Notes: generated by a model not told the origin, from the letters alone. 64,000 nt of DNA from Pasteurellaceae bacterium (GCA_030528525.1 JAUMYT010000011.1:23031-87030), one strand, 5' to 3'; positions 44,219 to 52,089 are shown, numbered from the stretch's first letter. Translations and numbers: made by a program.

Positions 44219-44315
44219 TTTGCACTTTTTCCCCGAAATCTGCCCCCCTTGCAACACCCAAGGGGCGGATTTTCACACCCGAAATTCACACTTTTGATTA
44301 AAAAAGGAGCGAAAA

Positions 44316-44531
44316 ATGAAACTCAAAGCCACCCTATTGATTGAGCTTGACGACAACACCTTGAATCACGAAACGTTGATTTTCCACCCGCAACAGGCAA
44401 GCAACGCCTACGACATTGCATTCAAACTGCTTGCCCCGTTTAAAGAGCGACGTGCTTGCCAAGAGAGTGCTGAGTTATACCAAGCCGTCAAAGCCGTATT
44501 TAACAATCAAAAATCTGATTCGCCTGAGTAA
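44316..44531 (+). CDS. Small lambdoid-arm protein
   Basis: 71 residues starting MKLKATLLIELDDNTLNHET, ATG after AGGAGCG. Beta-strand start, helical end. Its last 25 bases overlap the minus-strand gene at 44507. Unknown. Confidence 0.55.
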   Translation: MKLKATLLIELDDNTLNHETLIFHPQQASNAYDIAFKLLAPFKERRACQESAELYQAVKAVFNNQKSDSPE

Positions 44532-44704
44532 ACATAAGGACGGCGACGCATATCTTCTTCACGGATAGCTTGAGCCATTTCAAACAACCGCTTAGCAACC
44601 AAACCTGCACTCTCGTTTGGCGATGCCTGAACGACTTTAGCGGCTAACTCAAGGCTTTGCTGATAGCTGATTTGTAACGCTTCAAGCTCTTTTAAACTCT
44701 TCAT
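44507..44704 (-). CDS. Small opposite-strand helical protein
   Basis: 65 residues from ATG 44704 (MKSLKELEALQISYQQSLEL), after AGGAGTATCT. It is helical, and ends MRRRPYVYSGESDF. It runs against the surrounding plus-strand operon, so it has its own promoter. Unknown function. Confidence 0.55.
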   Translation of the reverse strand: MKSLKELEALQISYQQSLELAAKVVQASPNESAGLVAKRLFEMAQAIREEDMRRRPYVYSGESDF

Positions 44705-44790
44705 AGATACTCCTATGTATTGTTGAACGAAACCATAGGATAGCACGAGCGGGCGTGGTTAAAAATCCCGCACTTTAGAAGGAGCATAAA

Positions 44791-45039
44791 ATGAAATTTC
44801 TAATGCACACCAAAATCGGCTTATTCATCGCCAGTTTAATTGCGGTTTTAATTTTCGGTGCAACCTTTACTGGCTGCCAAGCCGAACCCGCCCAAGCCAA
44901 AGAGCCTACTGCCACCGCAGAAAGCTACTTCCAACACCCCGAACCGCCCGAGCCGTACAATCCTTGTAAAGACCCTTGGCTGAAATACGAACGGGGCTTA
45001 GAAGGTGAACAACGCAAGAAAGAATGTGGGGTGAAATAA
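44791..45039 (+). CDS. Small putative lipoprotein
   Basis: 82 residues: hydrophobic signal (IGLFIASLIAVLIFGATF) ending in TGC at about residue 29, a likely lipobox with Phe in place of Leu; mature part Pro/Glu-rich. Shares TAATG with the next gene. Confidence 0.55.
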   Translation: MKFLMHTKIGLFIASLIAVLIFGATFTGCQAEPAQAKEPTATAESYFQHPEPPEPYNPCKDPWLKYERGLEGEQRKKECGVK

Positions 45040-45272
45040 TGAGCAAATTAATCTGTGCCGAACACACCTACAAAGTGAAATGCTTTCAAGCCGAAGAAAA
45101 TATGTGGCGAGGCTACATCTACGTAGACGGCAAATTGTTAGAGAAAACGCCGCAATATTGGACAGAGCAGAACTGCATCGATTGGCTGAATAAGCGTATT
45201 GATTTTCACAATCAGCACAAAGGCTTGAACATTCCAACTTATCAACCCCAGGAGCAACAAAATGCCAACTGA
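45039..45272 (+). CDS. Small protein of the lambdoid operon
   Basis: 77 residues starting MSKLICAEHTYKVKCFQAEE, coupled to the lipoprotein gene by TAATG. Compact alpha/beta look (WRGYIYVDGKLLEKTP). Unknown. Confidence 0.55.
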   Translation: MSKLICAEHTYKVKCFQAEENMWRGYIYVDGKLLEKTPQYWTEQNCIDWLNKRIDFHNQHKGLNIPTYQPQEQQNAN

Positions 45273-45492
45273 CTACAACGACTGGTGATGTCGTGAAATT
45301 GAAGAGGCGTACGACCGCCGAGACCGAGAATTTGCCCAAGAACAAATCGACCCCGAAGAGTGGGACGAATTTTGTGAAGATGTGATTATCGCTAACGCAG
45401 GAGCATTAGCTGCTAATGATGATATGGAATGCATCGAATTTGCCCAAGGCGAAATTGCAGACCACCGAACCAATTTTAGATACTGGAGATAA
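45262..45492 (+). pseudogene. Small acidic protein with an in-frame TGA
   Basis: A 76-codon frame starting MPTDYNDW has TGA at codon 9 (45286-45288) and then continues as an acidic helical protein (CREIEEAYDRRDREFAQEQ) to 45492. TGG-to-TGA or CGA-to-TGA would explain it. It overlaps the gene before by 11 bases. Confidence 0.5.
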
Positions 45493-45495
45493 AAA

Positions 45496-46140
45496 ATGAA
45501 CATCTACTTAGACATTGAAACCATCCCAACCCAAAACCCAAGCCATCAAGCCTTTGTGGTGGAACATCTCAAAGCCCCTGCTAGCTACAAAAAGCCCGAA
45601 AGCATTGCGGAATGGATTGCAGAAAATAAACAATCGACTATCGACAAAACCGCCCTAGACGGCACTTTTGGCGAAATTGCCGTGATAGGCGTGGCGATTG
45701 ATGATGAACCCGTGCAACTGTTCTACCAAACCGACTGGCAAGCTCCTGACCGTGAACGGCTGATTTTGACTGACTTCTTCAACTATTTGCGAGAACAAGG
45801 CGTTAAACGCCAAACTTTGCCCCAGTTTATCGGGCATAACATCAGCAAATTTGACGACCGATTTATCTTTCAGCGTGCGGTTATCAATGGAGTGAAACCA
45901 GCCTACACCGCCAACCGCAACAACACCTACGACACAATGCTGGAATGGGCAGGCTATGGCAACACCGTATCACTAGCCAAACTCTGTCAAGTTCTCGGCA
46001 TTGAAGCCAAAGGCGAGATTGACGGCTCGAAAGTGTGGGAATATGTGCAAGCAGGCAAGATTGATGAAGTGGCGGGCTACTGTGCGAAAGATGTTGAGCG
46101 TGTCCGCCAAGTGTACAAGCGGATGAATTTTGTGGAGTAA
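45496..46140 (+). CDS. DEDD 3'-5' exonuclease (DnaQ/PolB-like)
   Basis: 214 residues with ribonuclease-H-like exonuclease motifs: YLDIET (Asp and Glu of motif I), GHNISKFDDRF (motif II Asp) and AGYCAKDVERV (motif III Asp). It degrades single-stranded 3' ends; in phages it supports recombination or replication. Ends at a bidirectional terminator. Confidence 0.78.
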   Translation: MNIYLDIETIPTQNPSHQAFVVEHLKAPASYKKPESIAEWIAENKQSTIDKTALDGTFGEIAVIGVAIDDEPVQLFYQTDWQAPDRERLILTDFFNYLREQGVKRQTLPQFIGHNISKFDDRFIFQRAVINGVKPAYTANRNNTYDTMLEWAGYGNTVSLAKLCQVLGIEAKGEIDGSKVWEYVQAGKIDEVAGYCAKDVERVRQVYKRMNFVE

Positions 46141-46172
46141 CATTGCCCTCACCCTTTCGGATTAAACCCATT

Positions 46173-46197
46173 AAAAAAGGGCATTACGCCCTTTTTT
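46173..46197. terminator. Bidirectional terminator
   Basis: AAAAAAGGGC/GCCCTTTTTT-type dyad with A-run on one side and T-run on the other, between the converging exonuclease and ribbon-helix-helix genes. Confidence 0.75.
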
Positions 46198-46372
46198 GAG
46201 ATTGTTCAAACAGCTCAACAGCCTGAACAATCAGCTGGCTTTGCGGAATGCCATTAGATGCGGCGAGTTGCTCAATCTTGGCGATAGTTTCAAGGGGAAG
46301 TTTAAGGGCTTTATTTTTATAGCCACGTTTTAAGTCGCTTTTGGCGACAATTTCAGATCTTGACAATGCCAT
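46184..46372 (-). CDS. Ribbon-helix-helix (CopG-like) regulator
   Basis: 62 residues: KNKALKLPLETIAKIEQLAA then SQLIVQAVELFEQ, a typical ribbon-helix-helix. ATG 46372 after AAGGAG. It lies next to the Ibs/Sib-like locus; the Sib-like promoter is inside its first codons, read the other way. It could bind the palindrome at 46584-46597. Confidence 0.7.
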   Translation of the reverse strand: MALSRSEIVAKSDLKRGYKNKALKLPLETIAKIEQLAASNGIPQSQLIVQAVELFEQSQKRA

Positions 46373-46549
46373 TGTAACTCCTTAGTATTGGTTTTGAAGA
46401 GTGAGGGAGTTTCCTCCCCCACTTAATTATCACTCAATTAGTATGCTGGCGAGCTAATCACTAAGAGAATGATAATCAGGATAATGTATTTAAACATGTG
46501 CTTATCCCTTCAAAAGTCGCTGATGATTAAAGGTCTCCAGCGGCTCGTT
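46360..46549 (+). ncRNA. Sib-like antisense RNA (type I antitoxin) with promoter
   Basis: A consensus promoter TTGACA (46360-46365), 17 bases, TAGTAT (46383-46388) would start an RNA near 46396. Its 5' end has a GGGAG-TTTC-CTCCC hairpin (about 46404-46417), as E. coli Sib RNAs do, and it is fully antisense to the 19-codon toxin frame. An 8-bp stem (46515-46522 with 46538-46545) may end it near 46549, giving about 150 nt. Confidence 0.6.
46438..46497 (-). CDS. Ibs-like type I toxin peptide
   Basis: 19 residues, MFKYIILIIILLVISSPAY, preceded by AAGGGAT. E. coli Ibs toxins have the same length and pattern (IbsC MMRLVIILIVLLLISFSAY): basic N-terminus, Ile/Leu core and S-AY end. Ibs peptides depolarise the inner membrane when not silenced by Sib antisense RNA. 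The antisense RNA is present on the other strand. Confidence 0.7.
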   Translation of the reverse strand: MFKYIILIIILLVISSPAY

Positions 46550-46576
46550 TCCAGCACCATTGCTGAAAACAACGTT

Positions 46577-46605
46577 ATTATAAGTTAGCTAGCTAACAAA
46601 TTCAA
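46577..46605 (-). promoter_or_regulatory. Promoter of the ibs-like mRNA with an internal palindrome
   Basis: Minus-strand -35 TTGAAT (46605-46600), 17-base spacer, -10 TATAAT (46582-46577). The spacer is largely the palindrome GTTAGCTAGCTAAC (46584-46597), a good operator position. Transcription would start near 46570, about 73 bases before the toxin start. Confidence 0.6.
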
Positions 46606-46620
46606 GCAAAATTCAAAGAA

Positions 46621-46648
46621 AGCCTGTGATTTCTCGCAGGCTTTTTTA
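46621..46648 (+). terminator. Terminator beyond the Ibs/Sib-like locus
   Basis: AGCCTG/CAGGCT stem followed by TTTTTTA. Just after it, 46650-46675 is an exact copy of the 26-base promoter segment found at 47293-47318. Confidence 0.7.
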
Positions 46649-46691
46649 TTTGACACCGCCCCCCTTTCGGATTAAAAACAATTTATTTTGT

Positions 46692-47210
46692 CTAATTTTC
46701 ATACTTAACTTTAGGCTCTCTCAAGGCAAAATTATGGGCAAGGATTTGCTCTGCAACAGGTGTAAGAATATATCTAGGGGTATATCCTATTTGAATGATA
46801 TTCAAAATAATGCCTTTATATTCAAGAGAAAAAGCCACTGGCGTATTGGATATAAGCGTTGGTTCATTTTTATGCTGAATAATCTCTCGAACTACCGCAA
46901 TTTCAGCTGCCGACATAGTTGAAAGATGTTCGTTTACTACTTTAATTTCCTTTTTAATTTCTTTGGTTTCTTTATATTCTGAAAGTATTTTCAGAAAGGA
47001 TTTCATCAACAAACTACAAATTAGCCCAAATAATATCAATGAAATATCGCTCAAATTCAACCAATCAGGAAAATGAGCAGGTGTTCGACTATTTATCGCT
47101 AGAACCCAAGCAGAGGGGATAAACATATAGCTTAATAACGTAAAAATCAGCCACATAACAAAATCTCTTAACTTAACACGACGAATAATGAACTTTGCAA
47201 AGTCCCACAT
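46692..47210 (-). CDS. SieB-like superinfection exclusion membrane protein
   Basis: 172 residues from ATG 47210 (MWDFAKFIIRRVKLRDFVMW). Two membrane helices (about 16-40 and 55-78), a charged coiled segment, and a soluble C-terminus. The MW-FAKF-start, size, topology and location in a pL-type region against the main operon agree with SieB of P22/lambda, which aborts infection by related phages. Homology is judged by eye. Confidence 0.5.
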   Translation of the reverse strand: MWDFAKFIIRRVKLRDFVMWLIFTLLSYMFIPSAWVLAINSRTPAHFPDWLNLSDISLILFGLICSLLMKSFLKILSEYKETKEIKKEIKVVNEHLSTMSAAEIAVVREIIQHKNEPTLISNTPVAFSLEYKGIILNIIQIGYTPRYILTPVAEQILAHNFALREPKVKYEN

Positions 47211-47292
47211 ACTGAAGTCTCCTTTTGTTGATGAATATAAATTGGACACTTATATTCTACCACAACGCAAGGGGATTTCAGTCTGTGGGATA

Positions 47293-47378
47293 TTGACACC
47301 GCCCCCCTTTCGGATTAAGATAACCGTACTTACTTAAAACCAGCGGTCATCCGCACCCGATAGCATAGCGGTTTTTTT
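47293..47378 (+). promoter_or_regulatory. Promoter with attenuator-like terminator before KilA-N copy 2
   Basis: TTGACA (47293-47298), 17 bases, TAAGAT (47316-47321). Then GCGG-TCAT-CCGC (47343-47354) competes with CCGC/GCGG (47351-47354 with 47368-47371) plus seven T residues. Same plan as 5461-5544 although intervening bases differ. Confidence 0.6.
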
Positions 47379-47424
47379 ATGCCTAAAATTTGTAAATACC
47401 CAGATTTGGGTAATTCAAAGTCCT

Positions 47425-47446
47425 AAATGTGAGAATTCTCACATTT
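47425..47446. promoter_or_regulatory. 22-bp perfect palindrome, possible operator
   Basis: AAATGTGAGAA and its exact reverse complement meet at 47435/47436. Occupies the slot of the different palindrome in module 1 (5561-5576). Confidence 0.5.
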
Positions 47447-47450
47447 CAAA

Positions 47451-47526
47451 GATCGGGTTGAGAGAACGATATACAATACATCTGAATAAGTTCCGCCGAC
47501 TGGTTTCGGTAAGTTGAGACCCGATC
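47451..47526 (+). ncRNA. Conserved structured RNA leader, copy 2
   Basis: Closing stem GATCGGGT/ACCCGATC around a core nearly identical to 5585-5662, with an inner CCG/CGG hairpin where copy 1 has CTG/CAG. Lies 52 bases before the KilA-N start. Confidence 0.55.
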
Positions 47527-47578
47527 AACCCTACTCAGGTTGATTGAATAACTTAAATAAAAACCAGAGGGCATAAAA

Positions 47579-48196
47579 ATGTCAAACTTAGCAATTCTTG
47601 AAACATCAATCCGTCAATACGACAACCTTTATTCATTAAACGATCTTCATTTAGCGAGTGGAAACGATCCAAAACATCGCCCAACTTATTTTGTTAAAAA
47701 TCAGCAAACACAAGAACTGATCGCAGAAATTCAAAGTGAAGATAATTGCATTGCCGTTAAAGTCATCAGAGGAACACAAGGCGGCACCTACGCCTGCGAA
47801 GAACTCGCCCTTGCCTACGCAATGTGGATTTCCCCAAAATTCCACCTTGTTGTACTCCGTGCCTTCATCGCAATGCACAAAGGGCAATCGCAAAACACCC
47901 AACCGAACTTACCGCTTGTAGAGCCTGAAAAAACCTACACCTTCGACTTCACCGAGTACGAACTTGAACAGCTCGCTTGGCTGGCGTTCTCGCACAAGCA
48001 GATGAACGACTTGCTCGAAATCTTAATCCAACCAATGGAGGCTATCGGCTCACGCTACTCCGCAATGGTCTACAGCCACCACCACGAGTACAAACGCCAC
48101 TATTCCGAAAGCCTAGACACCGTCCGCCGATTGATTGAGCCATTCAAACAATCCAAGCGAATGAACTGGGAACGGGTCGTCAAACGCCTGAACTAA
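47579..48196 (+). CDS. KilA-N domain protein, copy 2 (intact)
   Basis: 205 residues. KilA-N-type domain (about 1-105; DNLYSLNDLHLASGNDPKH, GTYACEELALAYAMWISPKF) plus a helical C-terminus shared with copy 1 (YTFDFTEYELEQLAWLAF). The domain binds DNA in phage antirepressor-type proteins. The N-terminal third differs most from copy 1, as if target specificity has diverged. Confidence 0.8.
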   Translation: MSNLAILETSIRQYDNLYSLNDLHLASGNDPKHRPTYFVKNQQTQELIAEIQSEDNCIAVKVIRGTQGGTYACEELALAYAMWISPKFHLVVLRAFIAMHKGQSQNTQPNLPLVEPEKTYTFDFTEYELEQLAWLAFSHKQMNDLLEILIQPMEAIGSRYSAMVYSHHHEYKRHYSESLDTVRRLIEPFKQSKRMNWERVVKRLN

Positions 48197-48280
48197 TTTG
48201 CAGATTTTCCCCCTTTCTCACCCCCTTGCACCGCATCGGGGTGGATTGCGACACCCAAAATTCAACAAAGCGAGCAACTT

Positions 48281-48403
48281 ATGAGCAAATGGATCATCAT
48301 TATCGGCATCTTCACCGCCCTTGCCTACGAACTCGAACTCTACAACGACTGCGACGGCTACTACTGCGGCGACACCCCACTTATTCAACCAGAAGGAAAA
48401 TAA
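48281..48403 (+). CDS. 40-residue hydrophobic-start protein
   Basis: MSKWIIIIGIFTALAYELEL opens a short membrane or secreted peptide with two cysteines near the end (NDCDGYYCGD). It ends just before the next start. The ribosome site is weak. Unknown. Confidence 0.45.
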   Translation: MSKWIIIIGIFTALAYELELYNDCDGYYCGDTPLIQPEGK

Positions 48404-48404
48404 A

Positions 48405-49073
48405 ATGCACGCACTTTATCAACTGAAAGTCCGCTGTTCCGCCCTACACAAAATCATCGGCGAACCGAAAAACAAAGCCGACCGTGAAGCAGGCAAGCTG
48501 ACCGACACCGCCAAATCCGCCGTGCGAGAGTTCGCCAAATTCGACCTATTCGGCTATCAAGCCTTTGACGGCAACAAATACACCCAAAAAGGCAACGAAC
48601 TGGAAGAGCAAGCGATTAAACTCAGCGGATTAAGCCGTGGACTGGCTCTCAAAAAGAACAGCGAACGGCGAGAAAACGACTTCATCACAGGCGAATGCGA
48701 TATTTACGTCCCATCTCGCCGCTTGATCATCGACACAAAATGCTCGTGGGACATCGGCACCCACCCGTTTTTTGCAGACGAAGCGGCAGAAAAAGCCAAA
48801 AAAGCAGGCTACGACATTCAAATGCAAGGCTATATGTGGCTATGGGAGTGCGAACAGGCACAAATCGACTTCGTGCTATTCCCCACGCCTTTTGACTTGC
48901 TCGCCCCTTACGAAGACAGCGAACGCTACATCGACTTAGTGGAGCAAATCCCCCAAGCCAAACGCATTACCACCGTCACGATTGAACGTGATGAAGCCGT
49001 GATAGCGAAAATTCAAGAGAGAGTGCAAGCCGCACAAACCTATTACCAACAACTGATTCAGGAGATGAGTTAA
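48405..49073 (+). CDS. Phage exonuclease, PD-(D/E)XK (YqaJ/lambda-Exo-like)
   Basis: 222 residues from ATG 48405. Motifs: [11 protein letters not shown] (conserved Glu), [21 protein letters not shown] (Asp and D-T-K of the nuclease core), [13 protein letters not shown] (Gln-x-x-x-Y). It would resect DNA ends for recombination, in line with SSB coded next (stop/start overlap ATG/TAA by one base). Confidence 0.75.
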   Translation: MHALYQLKVRCSALHKIIGEPKNKADREAGKLTDTAKSAVREFAKFDLFGYQAFDGNKYTQKGNELEEQAIKLSGLSRGLALKKNSERRENDFITGECDIYVPSRRLIIDTKCSWDIGTHPFFADEAAEKAKKAGYDIQMQGYMWLWECEQAQIDFVLFPTPFDLLAPYEDSERYIDLVEQIPQAKRITTVTIERDEAVIAKIQERVQAAQTYYQQLIQEMS

Positions 49074-49537
49074 TGGCAGGCATCAACAAAGTGATTATCA
49101 TCGGACGGCTCGGCAACGACCCCGAACTACGCACAATGCCCAACGGCGACCAATCGGCAAAAATCAGCGTGGCAACCAGTGAGAGCTGGACGGACAAAAA
49201 CACAGGCGAAAAACGAGAGCAGACCGAATGGCACCAAGTGATCGCCTTTCGCCAACTGGCAGAGATTTTTGATAAATATCTCAAAAAAGGCTCTCAGGTT
49301 TACCTTGAAGGCAAGCTCCGCACCCGCAAATGGCAACACCAAGACGGCACCGACCGCTACACCACCGAAATTATCGCCGACAAACTCGAAATGCTCGGCA
49401 GTAAAGACAGCGGCAACAGCAACAACAACTGGGCCACCGAACCGCAAGGCAAGCCTGTTGCAAAGTCAAAACCGAAGTCAGACGACATTTTAACCGAAGA
49501 CGAACAACGGGATTTTGATGATGAGATTCCGTTCTAA
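49073..49537 (+). CDS. ssb: Single-stranded DNA-binding protein
   Basis: 154 residues: OB-fold with the start [45 protein letters not shown], a disordered linker, and the acidic tail DDEIPF that binds partner proteins. Phage-borne copy beside the exonuclease. Confidence 0.9.
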   Translation: MAGINKVIIIGRLGNDPELRTMPNGDQSAKISVATSESWTDKNTGEKREQTEWHQVIAFRQLAEIFDKYLKKGSQVYLEGKLRTRKWQHQDGTDRYTTEIIADKLEMLGSKDSGNSNNNWATEPQGKPVAKSKPKSDDILTEDEQRDFDDEIPF

Positions 49538-49561
49538 CCGATTGAAAATAAGGAGTTCACC

Positions 49562-50353
49562 TTGACCAGTGAAGAAGACAAACGTATCGCCTTAGACAGA
49601 ATAGGGAAATCGGGATTTCGGGGGGTACGAATGAGCGGTAATGCCAAGAAGCCATTCCGGGCAGATTTTGAAAAAGACGGGCAATATATCTACCTAGGCA
49701 ATTTTTCAGCCGCCGATGAAGCAGCAAGAGCCTATGATAAAAAAGTGATTGAAATGTTTGGTGAATCGGCAATGACTAATCAAGCATTAGGCTTGCTTGA
49801 TCCGCCTAAAACAGAAACGCAATTAAGTGAGCATTTGCTAGCGATTGCGACACAGTTTTGTAAATACTTGGAAAAACGTAAAACTCGCTCGGGGAAATTT
49901 CTTGAGTTTGCTCGAGCTGTTGGCTGCCGTTTAAGTGTGAATGAAGTCGGACAGATTATCCGCTTTCTTGAAGAAAACGATTTAGCCACATTAAGCAATG
50001 CCAGCCAGCAGCCCAACTTAATTGTGGTTAAGTTTAACCGTAAAGTCGTCTCCGAATTTGAAAAAAACCACCCAATCCAAAAGGAACCTCAAATGACCAA
50101 CACCAACGATTTAATGAATAAATCCCCTGAAGAACTCGAAGCTCTCGCCAAGCAAATTACCGCCTTGTCGGAAGCGAAAAAGGAAGAAATCCGCAACGGC
50201 GATCAGATTCGTAAAATGCTCAATCCACTTATTCTTGCCGTTTGCCAAGCGAAAGGCAAATATGACCGCTTGCTAGAACAACAGCTTGATGCAATGACCG
50301 AACTTGATAACGCTGTCAACGCTTTGAAAGAAGCGTTAAAACTTAGCAAATAA
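49562..50353 (+). CDS. AP2-domain DNA-binding protein
   Basis: 263 residues from a TTG (49562) that follows AAGGAG. An AP2-type domain (about 16-68: GFRGVRM, YIYLGNFSAADEAARAYDKK) binds DNA; a central helical part and a C-terminal coiled region follow. An internal ATG at about 50093, with AAAAGGA before it, would make the last 87 residues (MTNTNDLMNKSPEELEALAK) separately. Function probably regulatory or homing-related. Confidence 0.7.
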   Translation: MTSEEDKRIALDRIGKSGFRGVRMSGNAKKPFRADFEKDGQYIYLGNFSAADEAARAYDKKVIEMFGESAMTNQALGLLDPPKTETQLSEHLLAIATQFCKYLEKRKTRSGKFLEFARAVGCRLSVNEVGQIIRFLEENDLATLSNASQQPNLIVVKFNRKVVSEFEKNHPIQKEPQMTNTNDLMNKSPEELEALAKQITALSEAKKEEIRNGDQIRKMLNPLILAVCQAKGKYDRLLEQQLDAMTELDNAVNALKEALKLSK

Positions 50354-50410
50354 TCCGCCCGCTTAATGCGGGCTTTTTTATACCCTAACCAATCCAAATA
50401 GGAGAACAAA

Positions 50411-50608
50411 ATGCTCACCAAACTCGCTCGTTACCTCTTACGCAATGATGAAAATTTCAAAAAACTCGATGCTGAATTAGATAAACCTGAAGTGTGGCAA
50501 GTGAATGATAAATACACACTTATTCACAAAGATGGCTTTTCATTATGGCTAGCAAATGGAATCGCTTTTTTAGTGTCCATGAGCCTAAACATATTCCATT
50601 TCGCTTAA
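50411..50608 (+). CDS. Small membrane-anchored protein
   Basis: 65 residues (MLTKLARYLLRNDENFKKLD) with a C-terminal hydrophobic segment (LWLANGIAFLVSMSLNIFHF). ATG after AGGAG; overlaps the next small frame. Unknown. Confidence 0.5.
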   Translation: MLTKLARYLLRNDENFKKLDAELDKPEVWQVNDKYTLIHKDGFSLWLANGIAFLVSMSLNIFHFA

Positions 50609-50712
50609 AAATGAAACTGGCTCTTTGGGACAAAGCTAAAAAAATTCAACGAAGTAAATGGAAAGAAATCCCCACGAATCTCACCGAAATTCTGAATCGT
50701 ATTCAACCTTAA
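50545..50712 (+). CDS. Small basic protein
   Basis: 55 residues, MASKWNRFFSVHEPKHIPFR opening, then a basic helix (ALWDKAKKIQRSKWKEI). Overlaps the previous gene in another frame; either may be the real one. Unknown. Confidence 0.4.
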   Translation: MASKWNRFFSVHEPKHIPFRLKMKLALWDKAKKIQRSKWKEIPTNLTEILNRIQP

Positions 50713-50749
50713 CGCCGCCGTGATAGGCGGCTTTATTTTGGAGAGCAAA

Positions 50750-50968
50750 ATGAAAAAAATAACCGTAGGTGTTGCACCGATCACTAATGAAATTTACGTT
50801 GGCTACCTAGATAAAGCAGGAAGAATTTGGAAAGAAAGGCAGGAAGCAACCGTTGAGGTTTTAGAGGCGGTGGTCGAACACGGTTTGAAAGCCAAACAAC
50901 CTATTATTCTATCTGCACAAGACGGCACACCACATTTTAAAATAACCGTGGAAGATTTAAGAAAATGA
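50750..50968 (+). CDS. DUF7446-like small protein
   Basis: 72 residues from ATG 50750 (GGAGAGCAAA before it). MKKITVGVAPITNEIYVGYL then WKERQEATVEVLEAVVEH, a common small prophage protein of unknown role. ATGA overlap with the next frame. Confidence 0.6.
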   Translation: MKKITVGVAPITNEIYVGYLDKAGRIWKERQEATVEVLEAVVEHGLKAKQPIILSAQDGTPHFKITVEDLRK

Positions 50969-51099
50969 AACCCTTTGACCTAGAAAAAGCCCTAGTGGGT
51001 GAGCTTGTATTATTGCGAAATAGCAGTAAGCAATATTTTCACCTCATCTCACCGCTTGCAATAAAAGGAAATGGAAATGAACAACCGACACTGGCATAA
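50965..51099 (+). CDS. 44-residue coupled reading frame
   Basis: Starts by ATGA overlap with the gene before (MKPFDLEKALVGELVLLRNS). Acidic start, then a short beta segment. Support is translational coupling only. Confidence 0.4.
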   Translation: MKPFDLEKALVGELVLLRNSSKQYFHLISPLAIKGNGNEQPTLA

Positions 51100-51289
51100 A
51101 ACCACAGACTGCCTGCCGCCAAAAGGTCAAAAAGTACTGATTTTCCGCAAGGAAACGCACGAAACCTTTCAGGCAGTCCGAACAAGCGACAGCCCCGTGA
51201 TGTGGTTTACAGGGCTGTATTACATTAAAGGCGAAGAAGTTACACACTGGCAAGAGATTATTTTTCCTAAGGAGAATGAAGATGAGTAA
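51077..51289 (+). CDS. DUF551-type protein A
   Basis: 70 residues from ATG 51077 (AAAGGAA upstream): MNNRHWHKTTDCLPPKGQKV, and ends THWQEIIFP, the DUF551 pattern. These small proteins are common in prophage early regions; role unknown. Confidence 0.6.
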   Translation: MNNRHWHKTTDCLPPKGQKVLIFRKETHETFQAVRTSDSPVMWFTGLYYIKGEEVTHWQEIIFPKENEDE

Positions 51290-51497
51290 GGAAAATAATG
51301 GTTGGATTAGCGTAGAAGAGAGACAGCCTGAAAATGAGCAAATGATCCTAACCTACCGCAACAGTTTTAAACGTGGCGATCTATTTACCCAAGCTATCTA
51401 CATTGAAGGAAAGGGATTCGTCCAATATCAAACAGGCTATGTCGGGAAACAACCTACCCACTGGCAACCGTTACCTGAACCACCAACCACGAATTAA
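51282..51497 (+). CDS. DUF551-type protein B
   Basis: 71 residues from ATG 51282 (AAGGAGAATGAAG). WISVEERQPENEQMILTY and THWQPLPEPP are classic DUF551 landmarks. Tandem with protein A, overlapping by 8 bases. Confidence 0.7.
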   Translation: MSKENNGWISVEERQPENEQMILTYRNSFKRGDLFTQAIYIEGKGFVQYQTGYVGKQPTHWQPLPEPPTTN

Positions 51498-51540
51498 GAC
51501 CAACCCTAGTACTCGCTAGGGTTTATTTTTGGAGAGAGCA

Positions 51541-51810
51541 ATGCAATTCAGAACGGATTGGCAAAAAGTAAGACGGCATTTGTTTTACTGGTACAAACAA
51601 CAAGTCGATATTGCGATTACCAAGAAAAACCGACCACAAGCAGAATTTTACCACCGAATGATGAAAATCAATCTCGCCCTTGATCGCATTGAATTTCAAC
51701 CACTGCCACAACAAAAGCCATTTGGTATCAGTGAAAAAATGGACGCCATTATTTACAGCGTTTTTGTTTGGGCGTTATTGATTTACTTGATGATCAGTAT
51801 TTTTAGTTAG
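51541..51810 (+). CDS. Small single-helix membrane protein
   Basis: 89 residues from ATG 51541 (GGAGAGAGCA). Basic soluble part, then one C-terminal membrane helix (AIIYSVFVWALLIYLMIS). Unknown. Confidence 0.55.
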   Translation: MQFRTDWQKVRRHLFYWYKQQVDIAITKKNRPQAEFYHRMMKINLALDRIEFQPLPQQKPFGISEKMDAIIYSVFVWALLIYLMISIFS

Positions 51811-51819
51811 GAGAGAAAT

Positions 51820-52089
51820 ATGGAGCAAATCCAAAGCAAAATAACATTATCAAAAGAAGCTGAAAGGGGTATTATCCTTTCGCAGCTCAATGAAAACTCG
51901 TCAATGCTAATCAATTTTAACGATGTCGCATTTTTAACAGGTTTTGGCTACAATAAAGTCCAAAGAGAATTATCCAAACGCCCTGATTTCCCGAAATCTA
52001 TCGATGAAGAAGTTTCACCAAAAGATAAATTATTCGTCAGTGGCGATGTGATAAAATGGATTAAACGCTACTCTCCTAGATTTAAGTAA
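51820..52089 (+). CDS. AlpA/excisionase-like winged-helix protein
   Basis: 89 residues. MLINFNDVAFLTGFGYNKVQ, RELSKRPDFPKSIDEE and SGDVIKWIKRY form the MerR/AlpA-type pattern of phage excisionases. It is the last phage-type gene before the chromosome, the place of xis in lambda, but no integrase follows. Confidence 0.6.
   Translation: MEQIQSKITLSKEAERGIILSQLNENSSMLINFNDVAFLTGFGYNKVQRELSKRPDFPKSIDEEVSPKDKLFVSGDVIKWIKRYSPRFK

Noticed and set aside
10793..45492. Stop-codon reassignment (UGA read as an amino acid)
   Set aside because: Neighbouring genes use TGA as a normal terminator at their expected ends, and breaks also include TAG and frameshifts, so decay or sequencing error is simpler.
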